Positions 17,089 through 26,054 of a stretch of DNA of 64,000 nt are shown piece after piece (within the stretch, counting starts at the first letter, position 1; each line of letters starts with the position of its first letter). Source of the stretch: Chloroflexota bacterium (GTDB lineage: Bacteria; Chloroflexota; Dehalococcoidia; Lucifugimonadales; UBA3495). The position numbers and the translations under genes are program-made. Location of the stretch: the NCBI GenBank assembly GCA_009837355.1, contig VXTR01000082.1, forward strand, positions 1 through 64,000. The letters run 5' to 3'. The notes beneath the pieces were generated by a model. That model was not told the origin of the DNA. It did not search any database and saw only the letters and a program-made list of their open reading frames with translations.

Positions 17089-17853
17089 ATGGCCGACCGT
17101 GCCGGCGCCACAAGTGGGAGGAGGAAGATAAGGCGAGGATGCAGAGCTGGTGGCTCAAACCGGCGTCGCAGCCTGTTGCGCCGGTGGCGCCTGTCCTCGC
17201 TGCTCTTCTTCCGCCGCCACGTCCGCGACGCACACGGCCGTTATCACGCCGGTTTCTGGGCCCACCTGGTAGCCCGGGGCGAGCTGCAAATACTGCCTCG
17301 GCGATTCGGACGGCGTACCCACCTTTCCCCCTTCGTAGAGCTATACAACGTACAGTTTTTCCGACTCGCCAGGAAATACCTGCTCCAATCGTTGCTGGCA
17401 GCGGGGGCGATGCTGGCCGTGCTTACCCTGGTGGACTCCATTGCGGACGCGGCGCTGGCGGCGGGGTTGGCTTCCAGTGTTTTCATCGTTGCCATGACCC
17501 CCGGCGCCCGGCGCGCCGACTTGCGCCACCTGATTGGCGGACACCTGCTCGGCCTTGCCGTCGGCGTCCTGGTGGCTCTGATCCTGTTTCATTCGCTTCT
17601 GCCGCCCCTGGTTCTGGGACCGGATGGCGTATCCAACTGGTGGGTCAACATTATCGCCGCTTTGGCTGTGGGCGTGGTTATCTTGATGATGGCCATAACC
17701 GACACCGACCATCCGCCGGCCGCGGCGACCACCCTGGGATTCGCCCTGCGCGACCTGGACTGGACTCTGGTGTTGCTCTTCGCGGCGGCCGTCCTGGCCC
17801 TGGCCGGCTTGAAGCTGCTGATGCGCCGTTGGCTCAGCGACCTCATCGAGTAA
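17089..17853 (+). CDS. HPP-family membrane protein
   Basis: A 254-residue protein with a basic N-terminal segment (about 90 residues) followed by four hydrophobic helices. The signature DTDHPPAAATTLG places it in the HPP family of small integral membrane proteins, some of which are linked to nitrite transport in plastids and cyanobacteria. It lies 14 bases after the hydrolase, so it is in the same operon. The ribosome site at ATG 17089 is weak and the true start could be further downstream. The transported substrate, if any, is unknown. Confidence 0.8.
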   Translation: MADRAGATSGRRKIRRGCRAGGSNRRRSLLRRWRLSSLLFFRRHVRDAHGRYHAGFWAHLVARGELQILPRRFGRRTHLSPFVELYNVQFFRLARKYLLQSLLAAGAMLAVLTLVDSIADAALAAGLASSVFIVAMTPGARRADLRHLIGGHLLGLAVGVLVALILFHSLLPPLVLGPDGVSNWWVNIIAALAVGVVILMMAITDTDHPPAAATTLGFALRDLDWTLVLLFAAAVLALAGLKLLMRRWLSDLIE

Positions 17854-17897
17854 TATCACCTCCCATCCCCCGATCTGATCCATAAGGAAGGTATGCA

Positions 17898-19310
17898 ATG
17901 CCAGACTCCCTTTCCCGTCAGCTGGCCCGCTGGGCCGTCAACTTGAATGCTGGCGACCTGCCGCCGGCGGTCGTGGACAAAATGCAAACCTCCCTGCTCC
18001 ATGCTGCGGTGGTGGCCATCGTCGGCGCGGACACACATCACGGCAAGGCCGCGGTTGACCTGACCTTGGCCGAAGAGTACATGACCGGCGGCGCGACCAT
18101 ACTGGCCAACGGCGGACGGGCCACCCGTTGCGGAGCTGCCTTTGCCAACAGCAAACTGATGCACGCCACCAACCAGGCCGATTCCTACCGGATGCTCACT
18201 CACCCCGGCCCGTGCGTGATACCGGCCGCGCTGGCTTCGGCGCAGTTGGGCGATGCGTCCGGAGCGCAGCTCATTACGGCCATGGCCGCCGGCTACGAAA
18301 TAGAGTCCCGCATTGCCGGCGATTTCATTGCGTCAACCCAGGCCCGGGGATTCCGCTCCAGCCCGATTTACGGAACCCTGGGCGCAGCGGTGGCCACTGG
18401 CAAGCTGCTCGGCTTGACCGAAGACCAGATGGTTACCGCCATTGCCCTGGCCTGCACCTTCACTGCCGGAACCAACGAAGGCCCCCGTTCCGGTGGGCGT
18501 GAGATGATGTTCCACGAACCGCAGTCCACCCGCAGCGGCGTCATGGCCGCTCTGTTGGCCCGAGAGGACGTGCGCGGTTCCGAGGAGGCCCTGGAAGGCC
18601 CCGCCGGGTTCTACAACGCATTCACGGGAAACAACCGGGGCGAGCTGTCCTACGTGTTCACCGGCCCCCAGCAGGTGAGCTTCAACCCGGTTACCGAAGG
18701 ATTGAGCAGCCGCTGGGAACTGCTCCACACCGTCCTGAAGATATATCCCACGGCCGGCTACAACTGCCCGATTATCGACCTGATGACCGACATCCGCCGC
18801 GCCCACAACTTGAACATCGACGAGATTGAGAAGATCACCATTGACATGAACTGGCTGGAAACCCTTTACCCTTCTCCGGCCTTCCCCAACCCTTCCCGCG
18901 GGCAGGCCGTCATCGGCAGCACCCATTACTTCGCCGCCTACGTCGCCGTCAACGGCTCCTATCCGCCCCTGCGGACCCGCATCGACCCCGGCGACGACAC
19001 CCCGGCGGCGACTGCGGAAAATCACGACGCAGTGCTGCGCCTGATGCACAAGGTCGAGACGGTGGGCCACCAAGACCGTCGGGCCTTTGCGCCACGCATC
19101 ACCATCGAGATGGCCGGCGGCACTGCCTATCAGGGCGAATATCAGGGCACGGAATTGGAGTGGGGACTGGACACCGAAGCGGAGCGGTTGCGCCCGCTGT
19201 TTCCGCAAATCCAATGGCCAGCAGACAAACTGGAAGGCATCATCAACGCTGCGCAGGACATCTGGAACGCTGCCAACGTCAACGAGCTGATAACTGCGGC
19301 CACGCCATGA
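17898..19310 (+). CDS. MmgE/PrpD family protein
   Basis: A 470-residue MmgE/PrpD-fold protein. The family includes 2-methylcitrate dehydratase and also decarboxylases and isomerases such as aconitate decarboxylase. The N-terminal helical domain starts SLSRQLARWAVNLNAGDLP. The motif CGAAFANSKLMHATNQADSY replaces the GxxNGxxxHxxDxDD form of true PrpD, so the substrate is likely different. AGGAAGG lies close to the ATG. Placed after CMD, hydrolase and HPP genes, it probably acts on a tricarboxylic or unsaturated acid. Confidence 0.88.
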   Translation: MPDSLSRQLARWAVNLNAGDLPPAVVDKMQTSLLHAAVVAIVGADTHHGKAAVDLTLAEEYMTGGATILANGGRATRCGAAFANSKLMHATNQADSYRMLTHPGPCVIPAALASAQLGDASGAQLITAMAAGYEIESRIAGDFIASTQARGFRSSPIYGTLGAAVATGKLLGLTEDQMVTAIALACTFTAGTNEGPRSGGREMMFHEPQSTRSGVMAALLAREDVRGSEEALEGPAGFYNAFTGNNRGELSYVFTGPQQVSFNPVTEGLSSRWELLHTVLKIYPTAGYNCPIIDLMTDIRRAHNLNIDEIEKITIDMNWLETLYPSPAFPNPSRGQAVIGSTHYFAAYVAVNGSYPPLRTRIDPGDDTPAATAENHDAVLRLMHKVETVGHQDRRAFAPRITIEMAGGTAYQGEYQGTELEWGLDTEAERLRPLFPQIQWPADKLEGIINAAQDIWNAANVNELITAATP

Positions 19311-19365
19311 CATTCCCCGTTCTAAATCCCTGAACGGATACCAACCGCATAAGAGGAGCAAGAAT

Positions 19366-20160
19366 ATGCTGCCAGGACTGGAAGGCAAAGCCGCACTGGT
19401 TACGGGCGGTAGTAAAGGCATTGGCAAAGCCATCGCCTACGCGCTGGCCCGAGAGGGCTGCGCCGTCGCCATCTGCGCCCGCGGCGAGGCTGGCCTGCAA
19501 GCCGCTGCCGCCGAAATCGGCGACGCTACCGGCGCCCGCGTAATTCCCATACGGGCCGACATGACGGAACCGGAAGACATCATCAACCTGGTCCGTGAGA
19601 CGGTAGCCGGCCTGGGCCGGCTGGACATCCTCGTCAACAACGCCGTCAACAGCACCAGCGACCGGGCCAGCCAAATCCCGGACGACGTAATTCTGAACCA
19701 CATCACCACCAAGGTGATGGGCTACATCCGCTGCGCCCGCGAGTCCGTGCCCCACATGGCCGCCGCTGGCGGCGGCCGCATTATCAACATCTGCGGGATG
19801 GCGGCGCGCAATTCCAGTCCCACCAATCCCGGCTCAGGTGTTACCAACTCGGCCATGTCAAACTATTCCAAGGCCCTCTCCGACGACGTGGCCGGCGACG
19901 GCATCCTGGTCAATTGCATCCACCCCGGCAGTACCCGCACCGAGCGTTACATGGGATTGGTGGAGGAGAGGGCCGCCCGCAGCGGAATTACCCCTGATGC
20001 TGAACTGGCCCAATCCGTTGCCGAGATCCCCATCGGTAGGATGATTGAGCCGGACGACATCGCCAACCTCACGGCGTTCCTCTGCTCAGACCTGGCATCC
20101 GCGATTACCGGCCAGGCCATCGCCGTTGACGGTGGCGGCGGACGTGGTGTCCACTTCTAG
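19366..20160 (+). CDS. SDR family oxidoreductase
   Basis: A 264-residue classical short-chain dehydrogenase. The cofactor motif TGGSKGIGKA follows the N-terminus, NNAVN is present, and the C-terminal AITGQAIAVDGGGG is typical. The active-site Tyr-x3-Lys is YSKAL in NYSKALSDD, so the usual YxxxK appears as YSKAL with K two residues after Tyr. This is atypical and worth checking. GAGGAG (19352-19357) sets the start. It ends the plus-strand catabolic run. Confidence 0.88.
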   Translation: MLPGLEGKAALVTGGSKGIGKAIAYALAREGCAVAICARGEAGLQAAAAEIGDATGARVIPIRADMTEPEDIINLVRETVAGLGRLDILVNNAVNSTSDRASQIPDDVILNHITTKVMGYIRCARESVPHMAAAGGGRIINICGMAARNSSPTNPGSGVTNSAMSNYSKALSDDVAGDGILVNCIHPGSTRTERYMGLVEERAARSGITPDAELAQSVAEIPIGRMIEPDDIANLTAFLCSDLASAITGQAIAVDGGGGRGVHF

Positions 20161-20169
20161 ACCTGATGC

Positions 20170-20222
20170 TCCCTTTCCCTCGCGGGCGGAACGTCCGCCT
20201 CTGGCGGAAGGGGGCTGGGGTA
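20170..20222. repeat. Nested-hairpin intergenic repeat (CCCTTTCCC...GGCGGAAGGGGG)
   Basis: It contains GGCGGA-ACG-TCCGCC flanked by arms CCCTTTCCCTCG and GGCGGAAGGGGGC. A related element lies at 30837-30885. It lies between converging genes and may serve as a bidirectional terminator, but there is no U-tract. Confidence 0.55.
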
Positions 20223-20242
20223 ATGGGACGTCCCCGGCGATG

Positions 20243-20743
20243 CTAACTCAGGCCTAACTCTCCCATGGCCTCGGCGAAATTCCCATCCAGGATGTACACG
20301 TCTTCAACCTTGTCGTAGGTGAGCGGACGGGGCAGGTTGACATCGCCCCGGCGTCGCTTCAGCCGGTTCAGGCTGTGGCCTTGGCTGGACAGCGAGCCGG
20401 AAAGCTCGCGCTGGGAAAGTTGCAACGTGTGCATCAGTTGGGCCCGTTTCTGAACGTGATTGGGAGACCGGGAAACCCTGACCATCGCTTGGCGCGCCGT
20501 GTCTGACAGGTTGCGCCAGAAGGTATGAACGTAGCTGGAGTTCCAGACCGTTTCCCCGTGCCCCGGTTCCGCTTCGGCTGCGGTTGTCGGACTCTCCGGC
20601 TGGGCTTGGGATTCTGGCTCATCCTCCGCGGGATTGGCGGTATTCCGGGCGCCGTTCGTCGAGGTAGCGTATCCGGCCATGCCCTGCAGGGTCGCCATCA
20701 CCTCGTCAATATCACCTTCGATTGTAACCGTTACCTTTGCCAA
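20243..20743 (-). CDS. Unknown protein with HTH-like C-terminal domain
   Basis: 166 residues, not matched to a named family. Three parts are visible: an N-terminal strand-helix (MAKVTVTIEGDIDEVMATLQGMAG), a low-complexity acidic Pro/Glu/Ala linker (about 30-65), and a C-terminal domain rich in Arg and Gln. The C-terminal pattern, a helix ending LSQRELSGSLSSQGHSLNRLKRR, resembles a winged-helix recognition unit. The start is TTG 20743 with AGGAG seven bases upstream. A DNA-binding role is only inference. Confidence 0.7.
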   Translation of the reverse strand: MAKVTVTIEGDIDEVMATLQGMAGYATSTNGARNTANPAEDEPESQAQPESPTTAAEAEPGHGETVWNSSYVHTFWRNLSDTARQAMVRVSRSPNHVQKRAQLMHTLQLSQRELSGSLSSQGHSLNRLKRRRGDVNLPRPLTYDKVEDVYILDGNFAEAMGELGLS

Positions 20744-20838
20744 AACATCACTCCTGTCGCCCGAATGCTACGCTTCGGAACGCCGTCCTGCGGGCAGTGA
20801 GCATCAATTGCTGACATACCATAACACAAAGCCGGTTC

Positions 20839-21816
20839 TCATTGTCGCATCGCAGCCTGCAGCGCTGCCTCCAGTGCAGTCGGCGGCACGTACTGCTCAA
20901 ACCGGGCCGCAATCCGTCCGTCGCTGCCCACCACAAACGTCCAGGGTTCCGACACCAGACCCCATTCGGACACTGCCGGAACCAACTCCCGCGCCGGATT
21001 CCCCGGGTCAATCAGGTGCGGGTCGCGATAGACCTCCACGTGAACGAAATTGGCTTGCCCGTGATACTTTCGAGCCAGGACCGACAAGTCGGATACCTGC
21101 GGTCCGCAGGTTGCCGAAACGCAGAATGACGGCGTGGCAAAGCCGATGACCGCCGGCTTGCCGGCCCCCACGGCCTCGGCAACCGACAGCTGGTACAGCG
21201 CCGGGTCCGGCTCCGGGCTGCTGCTGATGGTGCGCAGTTCGTCGGTATCGGCAACGGTCGGCGTGTCCGATAACGGTGCCGCGTCCCCGATGAACGGCGC
21301 CGAATGTTCGGCGGCCACGGACACCACCGCCCCTATCGTGAGCGTTTCTCCATCATCGTGTTCAAAGCTTGCGTGCAGTTCCCAAATCCCGGCGGTATCG
21401 CCGGTAGCGGTGCCGGCCTGGTCAAAGGAAACGTTGGCGATGAAAACCCCGCGCCGTCCCTCGGGCGGCCAGGGCAGAAATTCGGCGGCGGCCCGGTGGC
21501 GAACCTCGCCCGTCGGCGCGCCCGGTTCGTAATACACGGCCCGCAGTTCTACCGTATCGGGACGGACCGGCATATACTCCCGGTCAACCAACCCGAAGGA
21601 CACCCGGTTTTCCCCCACTGCCAGGTCGCTGTTGCTGACCACCAGGCTAACCGGCGGCCCTCCGGCCGGCTGCGCCAGCGGGTCGTTGACGGCCGGCGGC
21701 GCGGCACAGGCCAGAATGCCGATACTCGCCAAAGCCAGCAGCCAGCCCAGGGCCGTGGAGATTCGACGGGCGTAATTGCGCGGTTGCCACATGAAAGGTT
21801 GGATTCCCGCCTGCAT
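20839..21816 (-). CDS. Thioredoxin-fold lipoprotein
   Basis: A 325-residue exported protein. It has a signal helix ending in lipobox ILAC (near 36-39), a beta-rich central part (about 55-175) that looks like an immunoglobulin-like or FixH-like domain, and a C-terminal thioredoxin-like domain. That domain has PAVIGFATPSFCVSATCGPQ, two Cys spaced by five residues rather than CxxC. The tail EWGLVSEPWTFVVGSDG is a typical thioredoxin cis-Pro region. Likely a cell-surface redox or copper-handling protein. Exact role unknown. Confidence 0.78.
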   Translation of the reverse strand: MQAGIQPFMWQPRNYARRISTALGWLLALASIGILACAAPPAVNDPLAQPAGGPPVSLVVSNSDLAVGENRVSFGLVDREYMPVRPDTVELRAVYYEPGAPTGEVRHRAAAEFLPWPPEGRRGVFIANVSFDQAGTATGDTAGIWELHASFEHDDGETLTIGAVVSVAAEHSAPFIGDAAPLSDTPTVADTDELRTISSSPEPDPALYQLSVAEAVGAGKPAVIGFATPSFCVSATCGPQVSDLSVLARKYHGQANFVHVEVYRDPHLIDPGNPARELVPAVSEWGLVSEPWTFVVGSDGRIAARFEQYVPPTALEAALQAAMRQ

Positions 21817-21826
21817 GGTCTATAAT
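21799..21826 (+). promoter_or_regulatory. Probable promoter of the LLM monooxygenase
   Basis: TTGGAT (21799-21804), 16 bases, then a perfect TATAAT (21821-21826), which is 56 bases before the chosen start. It overlaps the first codons of the divergent lipoprotein gene. Confidence 0.5.
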
Positions 21827-21881
21827 CATCATACACTAAGTCGTTCAATGCTCCCGGCGCCACATGGTCAGTGAGGTCAAA

Positions 21882-22922
21882 ATGCGGTTCGGTTCGTTCG
21901 TCTTCCCCGTCAGCCACCATCCTGAAAACGACTCGGCGGTCATCGACAGCACCCTCGACGAGATACTGCTGGCCGAGCAAATCGGTATGCACTCAGTGTG
22001 GCTCACCGAGCACCACTTTGACGGCGCCGCCGCCCACGCCGACCCCCTGGTGCTGGGCGCCGCCATCGCCGCCCGAACCCAGCGGCTCAGGATAGGCTTT
22101 GCCGTCGTGGAGCTGGCCTTCCACCATCCCGTCCGGCTGGCCATCCAGACTTCCCTGCTGGACAACCTCAGCCACGGACGCCTTATCATGGGCATCGGGC
22201 GTGGCTCCGCCTACAACCACTACGAATACATCGGGTTCGGCATCACCATGGAGGAAGGCATCGCTCGCTTGGACGAAGCCGAGCAGTTGCTGGTCAAAGC
22301 GTGGACCGGCGAGCCACTGGAGCACAACGGCGAATTCTGGGACGTGAAGTTTCCCCAGTTGCGCCCCCGTCCCTACCAGCAACCCCATCCGCCTCTGATA
22401 CGAGCCTGCATCAGCGAGGCCTCTACCATCAACATGGCCAAAATCGGACGGCCGGTGATGATTGGCATTCAGACGCTCGAAACTCTTAGCAGCCGGCTGG
22501 AACGTTACGAAGCAACCATGCTGGACGCCGGGTTCACCGAAGCTGATACCGAAGCGACTTTGAATCAATGCTGGGCCTCTCGCGACCTGTTCGTTGCCGA
22601 CAGCTACGATGAAGCCTATGAAATCGCGGCGGCCGGCTTCGAACGCGAACGGACCCACTTCCGCCAGGCTCGCGAACTTTACAACCCCGGCGGGTTCCCT
22701 CCTCCGGACCCCAACCGTCCCCTGCCTGCCGGCGAAGTCCTGGAACATTCCTTCATCATGGGCACGCCGTCCCAGGTGGCCGAGCAGGTCGCCGCAATGC
22801 GCGACGTCGGCGTGCGCAACCTGATGCTGAAGCTGAACGTGGGCGAAATGGACACTCACAAGGTGCAAAAGTCAATGCGGCTCCTCGGCGAGAAAGTGAT
22901 GCCGCACTTCACCGGGGATTAG
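21882..22922 (+). CDS. Luciferase-like (LLM class) flavin monooxygenase
   Basis: A 346-residue FMN or F420-dependent monooxygenase of the bacterial luciferase fold. It has the typical start MRFGSFVFP, then LAEQIGMHSVWLTEHHF, and MGIGRGSAYNHYEYIGF in the flavin phosphate region. I use ATG 21882 because GTGAGGT lies four bases upstream. Its 3' end overlaps the convergent MGMT gene by four bases. A second LLM enzyme is at 39809. SAR202 genomes are known for many such paralogues. Substrate unknown. Confidence 0.92.
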   Translation: MRFGSFVFPVSHHPENDSAVIDSTLDEILLAEQIGMHSVWLTEHHFDGAAAHADPLVLGAAIAARTQRLRIGFAVVELAFHHPVRLAIQTSLLDNLSHGRLIMGIGRGSAYNHYEYIGFGITMEEGIARLDEAEQLLVKAWTGEPLEHNGEFWDVKFPQLRPRPYQQPHPPLIRACISEASTINMAKIGRPVMIGIQTLETLSSRLERYEATMLDAGFTEADTEATLNQCWASRDLFVADSYDEAYEIAAAGFERERTHFRQARELYNPGGFPPPDPNRPLPAGEVLEHSFIMGTPSQVAEQVAAMRDVGVRNLMLKLNVGEMDTHKVQKSMRLLGEKVMPHFTGD

Positions 22923-23446
22923 AACAGCGGCCGCTGCTGCCGCTCCATCTCCAGCAGGCGCGCCTTTACGCCCAATCCGCCGCCGCCATAGCCGTGCAAA
23001 CCGCCGCCGCTGCCCACCACCCGATGGCAGGGAATCACCAGCGGCAGTGGATTCTTCGCCATCGCCTGCCCGGCGGCCCGCGACGCCTTGGGATTGCCGG
23101 CCGCGTCGGCCAGCCATTGGTAGGAGCGGGTTTCCCCGGGCGGAATGCCCCGACAGGCTTGCCACGCCGCCGCGAAGAACGGCGACGGGTCGGTCAGCTC
23201 TACTTTGACGCCTTCCAACGCCGTCATGTCCCCGGCAAAATAGGCGTCGAAAGCGGCCAGTGCGTCAGCGAATGCGGCGGGACTCTCCGCAGCGGATTGC
23301 GCCGAATTGCCCAGGCCGGCCAACGCGTCCACCGGGTCCGGCTGCAGGCTGATGCGCCTCAATCCCTTCTCAGTCCCCAGCAGGGCCAGCCAGCCCACAG
23401 GACATTCGCGCAAGCAGTAAAACACTTCGCTATCAGTCATATTCAC
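22919..23446 (-). CDS. ogt: Methylated-DNA--protein-cysteine methyltransferase
   Basis: A 175-residue O6-alkylguanine-DNA alkyltransferase, which removes alkyl groups from guanine by a suicide reaction. The active-site motif is IPCHRV with Cys140. The DNA-binding segment (IPPGETRSYQWLADAAGNPKASRAAGQAMAKNPLP) is complete. No Ada regulatory domain is attached. It converges on the LLM gene with a four-base overlap and lies just upstream of the transglutaminase gene. Confidence 0.95.
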   Translation of the reverse strand: MNMTDSEVFYCLRECPVGWLALLGTEKGLRRISLQPDPVDALAGLGNSAQSAAESPAAFADALAAFDAYFAGDMTALEGVKVELTDPSPFFAAAWQACRGIPPGETRSYQWLADAAGNPKASRAAGQAMAKNPLPLVIPCHRVVGSGGGLHGYGGGGLGVKARLLEMERQQRPLF

Positions 23447-23464
23447 CGCTCATAAAGCCCGCCG

Positions 23465-26047
23465 TCAGACCTCCCGACGTCGCAGCGCGTGCAGCGCCAG
23501 AGGGAAGCGCAATGTACGCCAGGCTTCTGCTATGCCATCCTCGGCGGCTGCGTCCGTCGTGTGGTCGGAATAGGCCCGACGAGCCGTGCCGTCAACCGCT
23601 GAGCGGCCGGCGTAGGTGCAAAGCGCGTAGGCGTTGATTATGCGCAGCACCGAGGCCCGTTGTTCCGGCAGCGCGCCGGCAAGAATTGCTCCCCACTGGT
23701 GCGGCGTCTGGTGTGCGGAAGGCGCCAGCGATGCCAGCCCACCCAGGCGGCGCAGCCTCCGGTAAGCGGACATCGGGTCGCCGGGCGTTGCCAGCAGCAG
23801 ACGCCACGCCGTCCATCCCGCCGTTGCCAGCAGCAGCGCGGTGGTCCCGATGCCAAGGGCCCAGGGCAGCGCTTCTCGGGCGGTGCTCTGCCAGCGGGCT
23901 GCTAGGCCGTCCGCCGGCCTGATTTCGTCGGCGCTCAATTGCGCGTCCAGCTCTTCGCAGTCCTCTTCAATTTCGCAGGGCAGCTCCCCGGTCTCGGCGG
24001 CGCTGGCAATGAGGCCGGCGCGTCTCGCCTGCTCCTCGGGAGGAATCACGATGGGTATCTGCTTGCCCGGTGTCGGCTCAAAGGGAATCCAGCCGTAGCC
24101 GGGAAAATAGACCTCGCTCCAGCCGTGACTGTGATGGTCCGACACCAGGTAAAGGTTGCCGCCGTCAATCAGTTTCCCGGTGGTGTAGCCCGTAGTCATC
24201 CGGGCGGGCACCCCAAGACTGCGCATCAGGACGGTCATCGCCGAGCCGAAGTATTCGCTGTAACCCTGTCGACTCTCAAACAGGAAGTGGTCAACGCCGT
24301 CCACGCCGAAGGGCGGCGGGTCAATCGACAGGTTGTAGGTGAGACTGGTTTTCAACCAGCTTTCCACCGCTTTGGCCTGGTCATAAGGATTGTCCAGGCC
24401 GGCGGTGATGTCCTGAGCCAGTGCCTGCACCCGGGGCGGCATATCAGCCGGCAGTTGTGCGTAGCGCGTCCACACCCACGGAGCATAGTCCCGTCCCGCG
24501 GAACGCAGGTCGTCGGGTTCGGCTGAAGACACGGAGGTGGTAAGCTGATAGGGTTCGCCGGCATCGGCGTTGCCGCCGGCGGCACGCACTGCCAGCACGT
24601 CGGGTTCGGCCGGCACAATTTCAGCCAGCACCGCATTGACCACGCGCCCCTCTTCATCCCTCTCCACGGTCTCCAGCACAAAGTTGGACGGAATGGCGGA
24701 AGCGATGGCCCCTTCGGATGCGAAAGTGTCGGCGGCAACGGCGGAGCGCACGCCATCCACGGCCTGCCGCAGGGTCTTCGGCAGCTCGCCCGTCGCTGCG
24801 CCCAGGTGAGGGTCGATTACGTAGCGGGGCGAATCGAAGGTTTCGATCCGAACGTCCCGGTTGGCGCCGATGGCCTGGCCGCCGGCGAAAAGACTGCGGC
24901 TGTCGTACCTGGGAATTACTTCAAAGGTTACGTTGAACCGTTCCTGCTGGAGGCTGGCCGCGTTGTGCTCGGGTTGCCAGCCCGGTTCTTTGAGCACGGT
25001 TCCCTCGGATAGCCACCCTTCGTGGGTGTAGGTGGCGTAAGAGCGAGCCTTCCAATACAGAGGAACGGTGGAATTGACCTGTAGTACGGGAGTGTCGGTT
25101 GGGTTGATGGTGCCCTGGAAAGCCAGCGCGTCGCCCCAGATGCGATAGGGCAGCGGGCGACGGGCCGGCAAGCCGGCGAAGAGACGGTTGAAGTCCTCTT
25201 CCCAGTGAACCAGGGGCGAGCGAGTGAAGTTGTAAAAGGAATTGGCCGGCGCCCATTGCCCTCCGGTTGGAATCAAAAAGGCGATGAGCAAAGCCACAAA
25301 AGCCACCGCGGACGTGTCGCTGATGGTAAGGATACCCAGATGCCCGTCGTACACCCGTCCCTCTGCGTCCCAGCGCTGCCGCGCCCGCACCGATTGCACC
25401 CAGCCCACCAGCAGCAACCCGGTGAACAGGTATATGCCCAGATACACGCTGGCCTGCTCGGGCAGGAAAGTGAGGTTGGACAGCAAGCCCAGCGCGCCCA
25501 GCGCAAAAACGCCCCAGAAGTTGCGGTAGCGGAAAAACACCCAACCGGCCAGAAACCCGGATAGCCACGAGGCAATCATCAGCCCGGTGGCGAAAGGCAG
25601 TGGGTCAACGCTGATGCCCTCGCTGCGCGCTGCCAGCAACCAGTCGCCCAGCCGGCTGAACAGTTCGGCCGAAGAGCTGATGAGTAGTTCTTCCGGAGCC
25701 GCGGCCGTCAGCTGCCAGATAATCACGCCGGCTCCGATCAGCAGGCCAACTGGCAGCAGCGCAGCCGTCCATAGCGGCACGCGGGTCAAAACCAGGGCCG
25801 CCAGCACGGCCAGTACCATCACCAGCGCCAGCGGAGGAGTTGGCGCCCAGTCTGCCACCTCCACCGACCAGACTACGATGACCATGTTAATCGTCAGCAA
25901 ACCGGCGGCGATCCAACCGTCGGGCGGCCTCAGGGCCAGCGTCAGACCCAGCAGCCGATGGCCCAGCGCAGCTGTGCCGCCCGGCAAAACCCCACCGTCC
26001 GGAGCCGGCTGAATCACTACGGGCCTGGGTGAAGTTACCGTTGCCAT
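23465..26047 (-). CDS. TgpA-like transglutaminase membrane protein (Ser in place of Cys)
   Basis: An 860-residue protein with an N-terminal block of six or more membrane helices (about 35-270), an extracytoplasmic transglutaminase-like domain (about 510-670), one more helix (about 725) and a C-terminal DUF4129-like segment. The catalytic region reads RQGYSEYFGSAM where family members have GxCexfAsA, so the nucleophilic Cys is Ser (codon AGC). The His region HGWSEVYFPGYGWIPFEPTPG is kept, with Glu for the usual Asp. It is last in the set MoxR-DUF58-transglutaminase, which is widely conserved. Confidence 0.9.
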   Translation of the reverse strand: MATVTSPRPVVIQPAPDGGVLPGGTAALGHRLLGLTLALRPPDGWIAAGLLTINMVIVVWSVEVADWAPTPPLALVMVLAVLAALVLTRVPLWTAALLPVGLLIGAGVIIWQLTAAAPEELLISSSAELFSRLGDWLLAARSEGISVDPLPFATGLMIASWLSGFLAGWVFFRYRNFWGVFALGALGLLSNLTFLPEQASVYLGIYLFTGLLLVGWVQSVRARQRWDAEGRVYDGHLGILTISDTSAVAFVALLIAFLIPTGGQWAPANSFYNFTRSPLVHWEEDFNRLFAGLPARRPLPYRIWGDALAFQGTINPTDTPVLQVNSTVPLYWKARSYATYTHEGWLSEGTVLKEPGWQPEHNAASLQQERFNVTFEVIPRYDSRSLFAGGQAIGANRDVRIETFDSPRYVIDPHLGAATGELPKTLRQAVDGVRSAVAADTFASEGAIASAIPSNFVLETVERDEEGRVVNAVLAEIVPAEPDVLAVRAAGGNADAGEPYQLTTSVSSAEPDDLRSAGRDYAPWVWTRYAQLPADMPPRVQALAQDITAGLDNPYDQAKAVESWLKTSLTYNLSIDPPPFGVDGVDHFLFESRQGYSEYFGSAMTVLMRSLGVPARMTTGYTTGKLIDGGNLYLVSDHHSHGWSEVYFPGYGWIPFEPTPGKQIPIVIPPEEQARRAGLIASAAETGELPCEIEEDCEELDAQLSADEIRPADGLAARWQSTAREALPWALGIGTTALLLATAGWTAWRLLLATPGDPMSAYRRLRRLGGLASLAPSAHQTPHQWGAILAGALPEQRASVLRIINAYALCTYAGRSAVDGTARRAYSDHTTDAAAEDGIAEAWRTLRFPLALHALRRREV

Positions 26048-26054
26048 AACGCAA

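Noticed and set aside
23992-25568. ORFs on the plus strand and other frames inside the transglutaminase gene
   Set aside because: Shadows of one long, motif-supported minus-strand gene.
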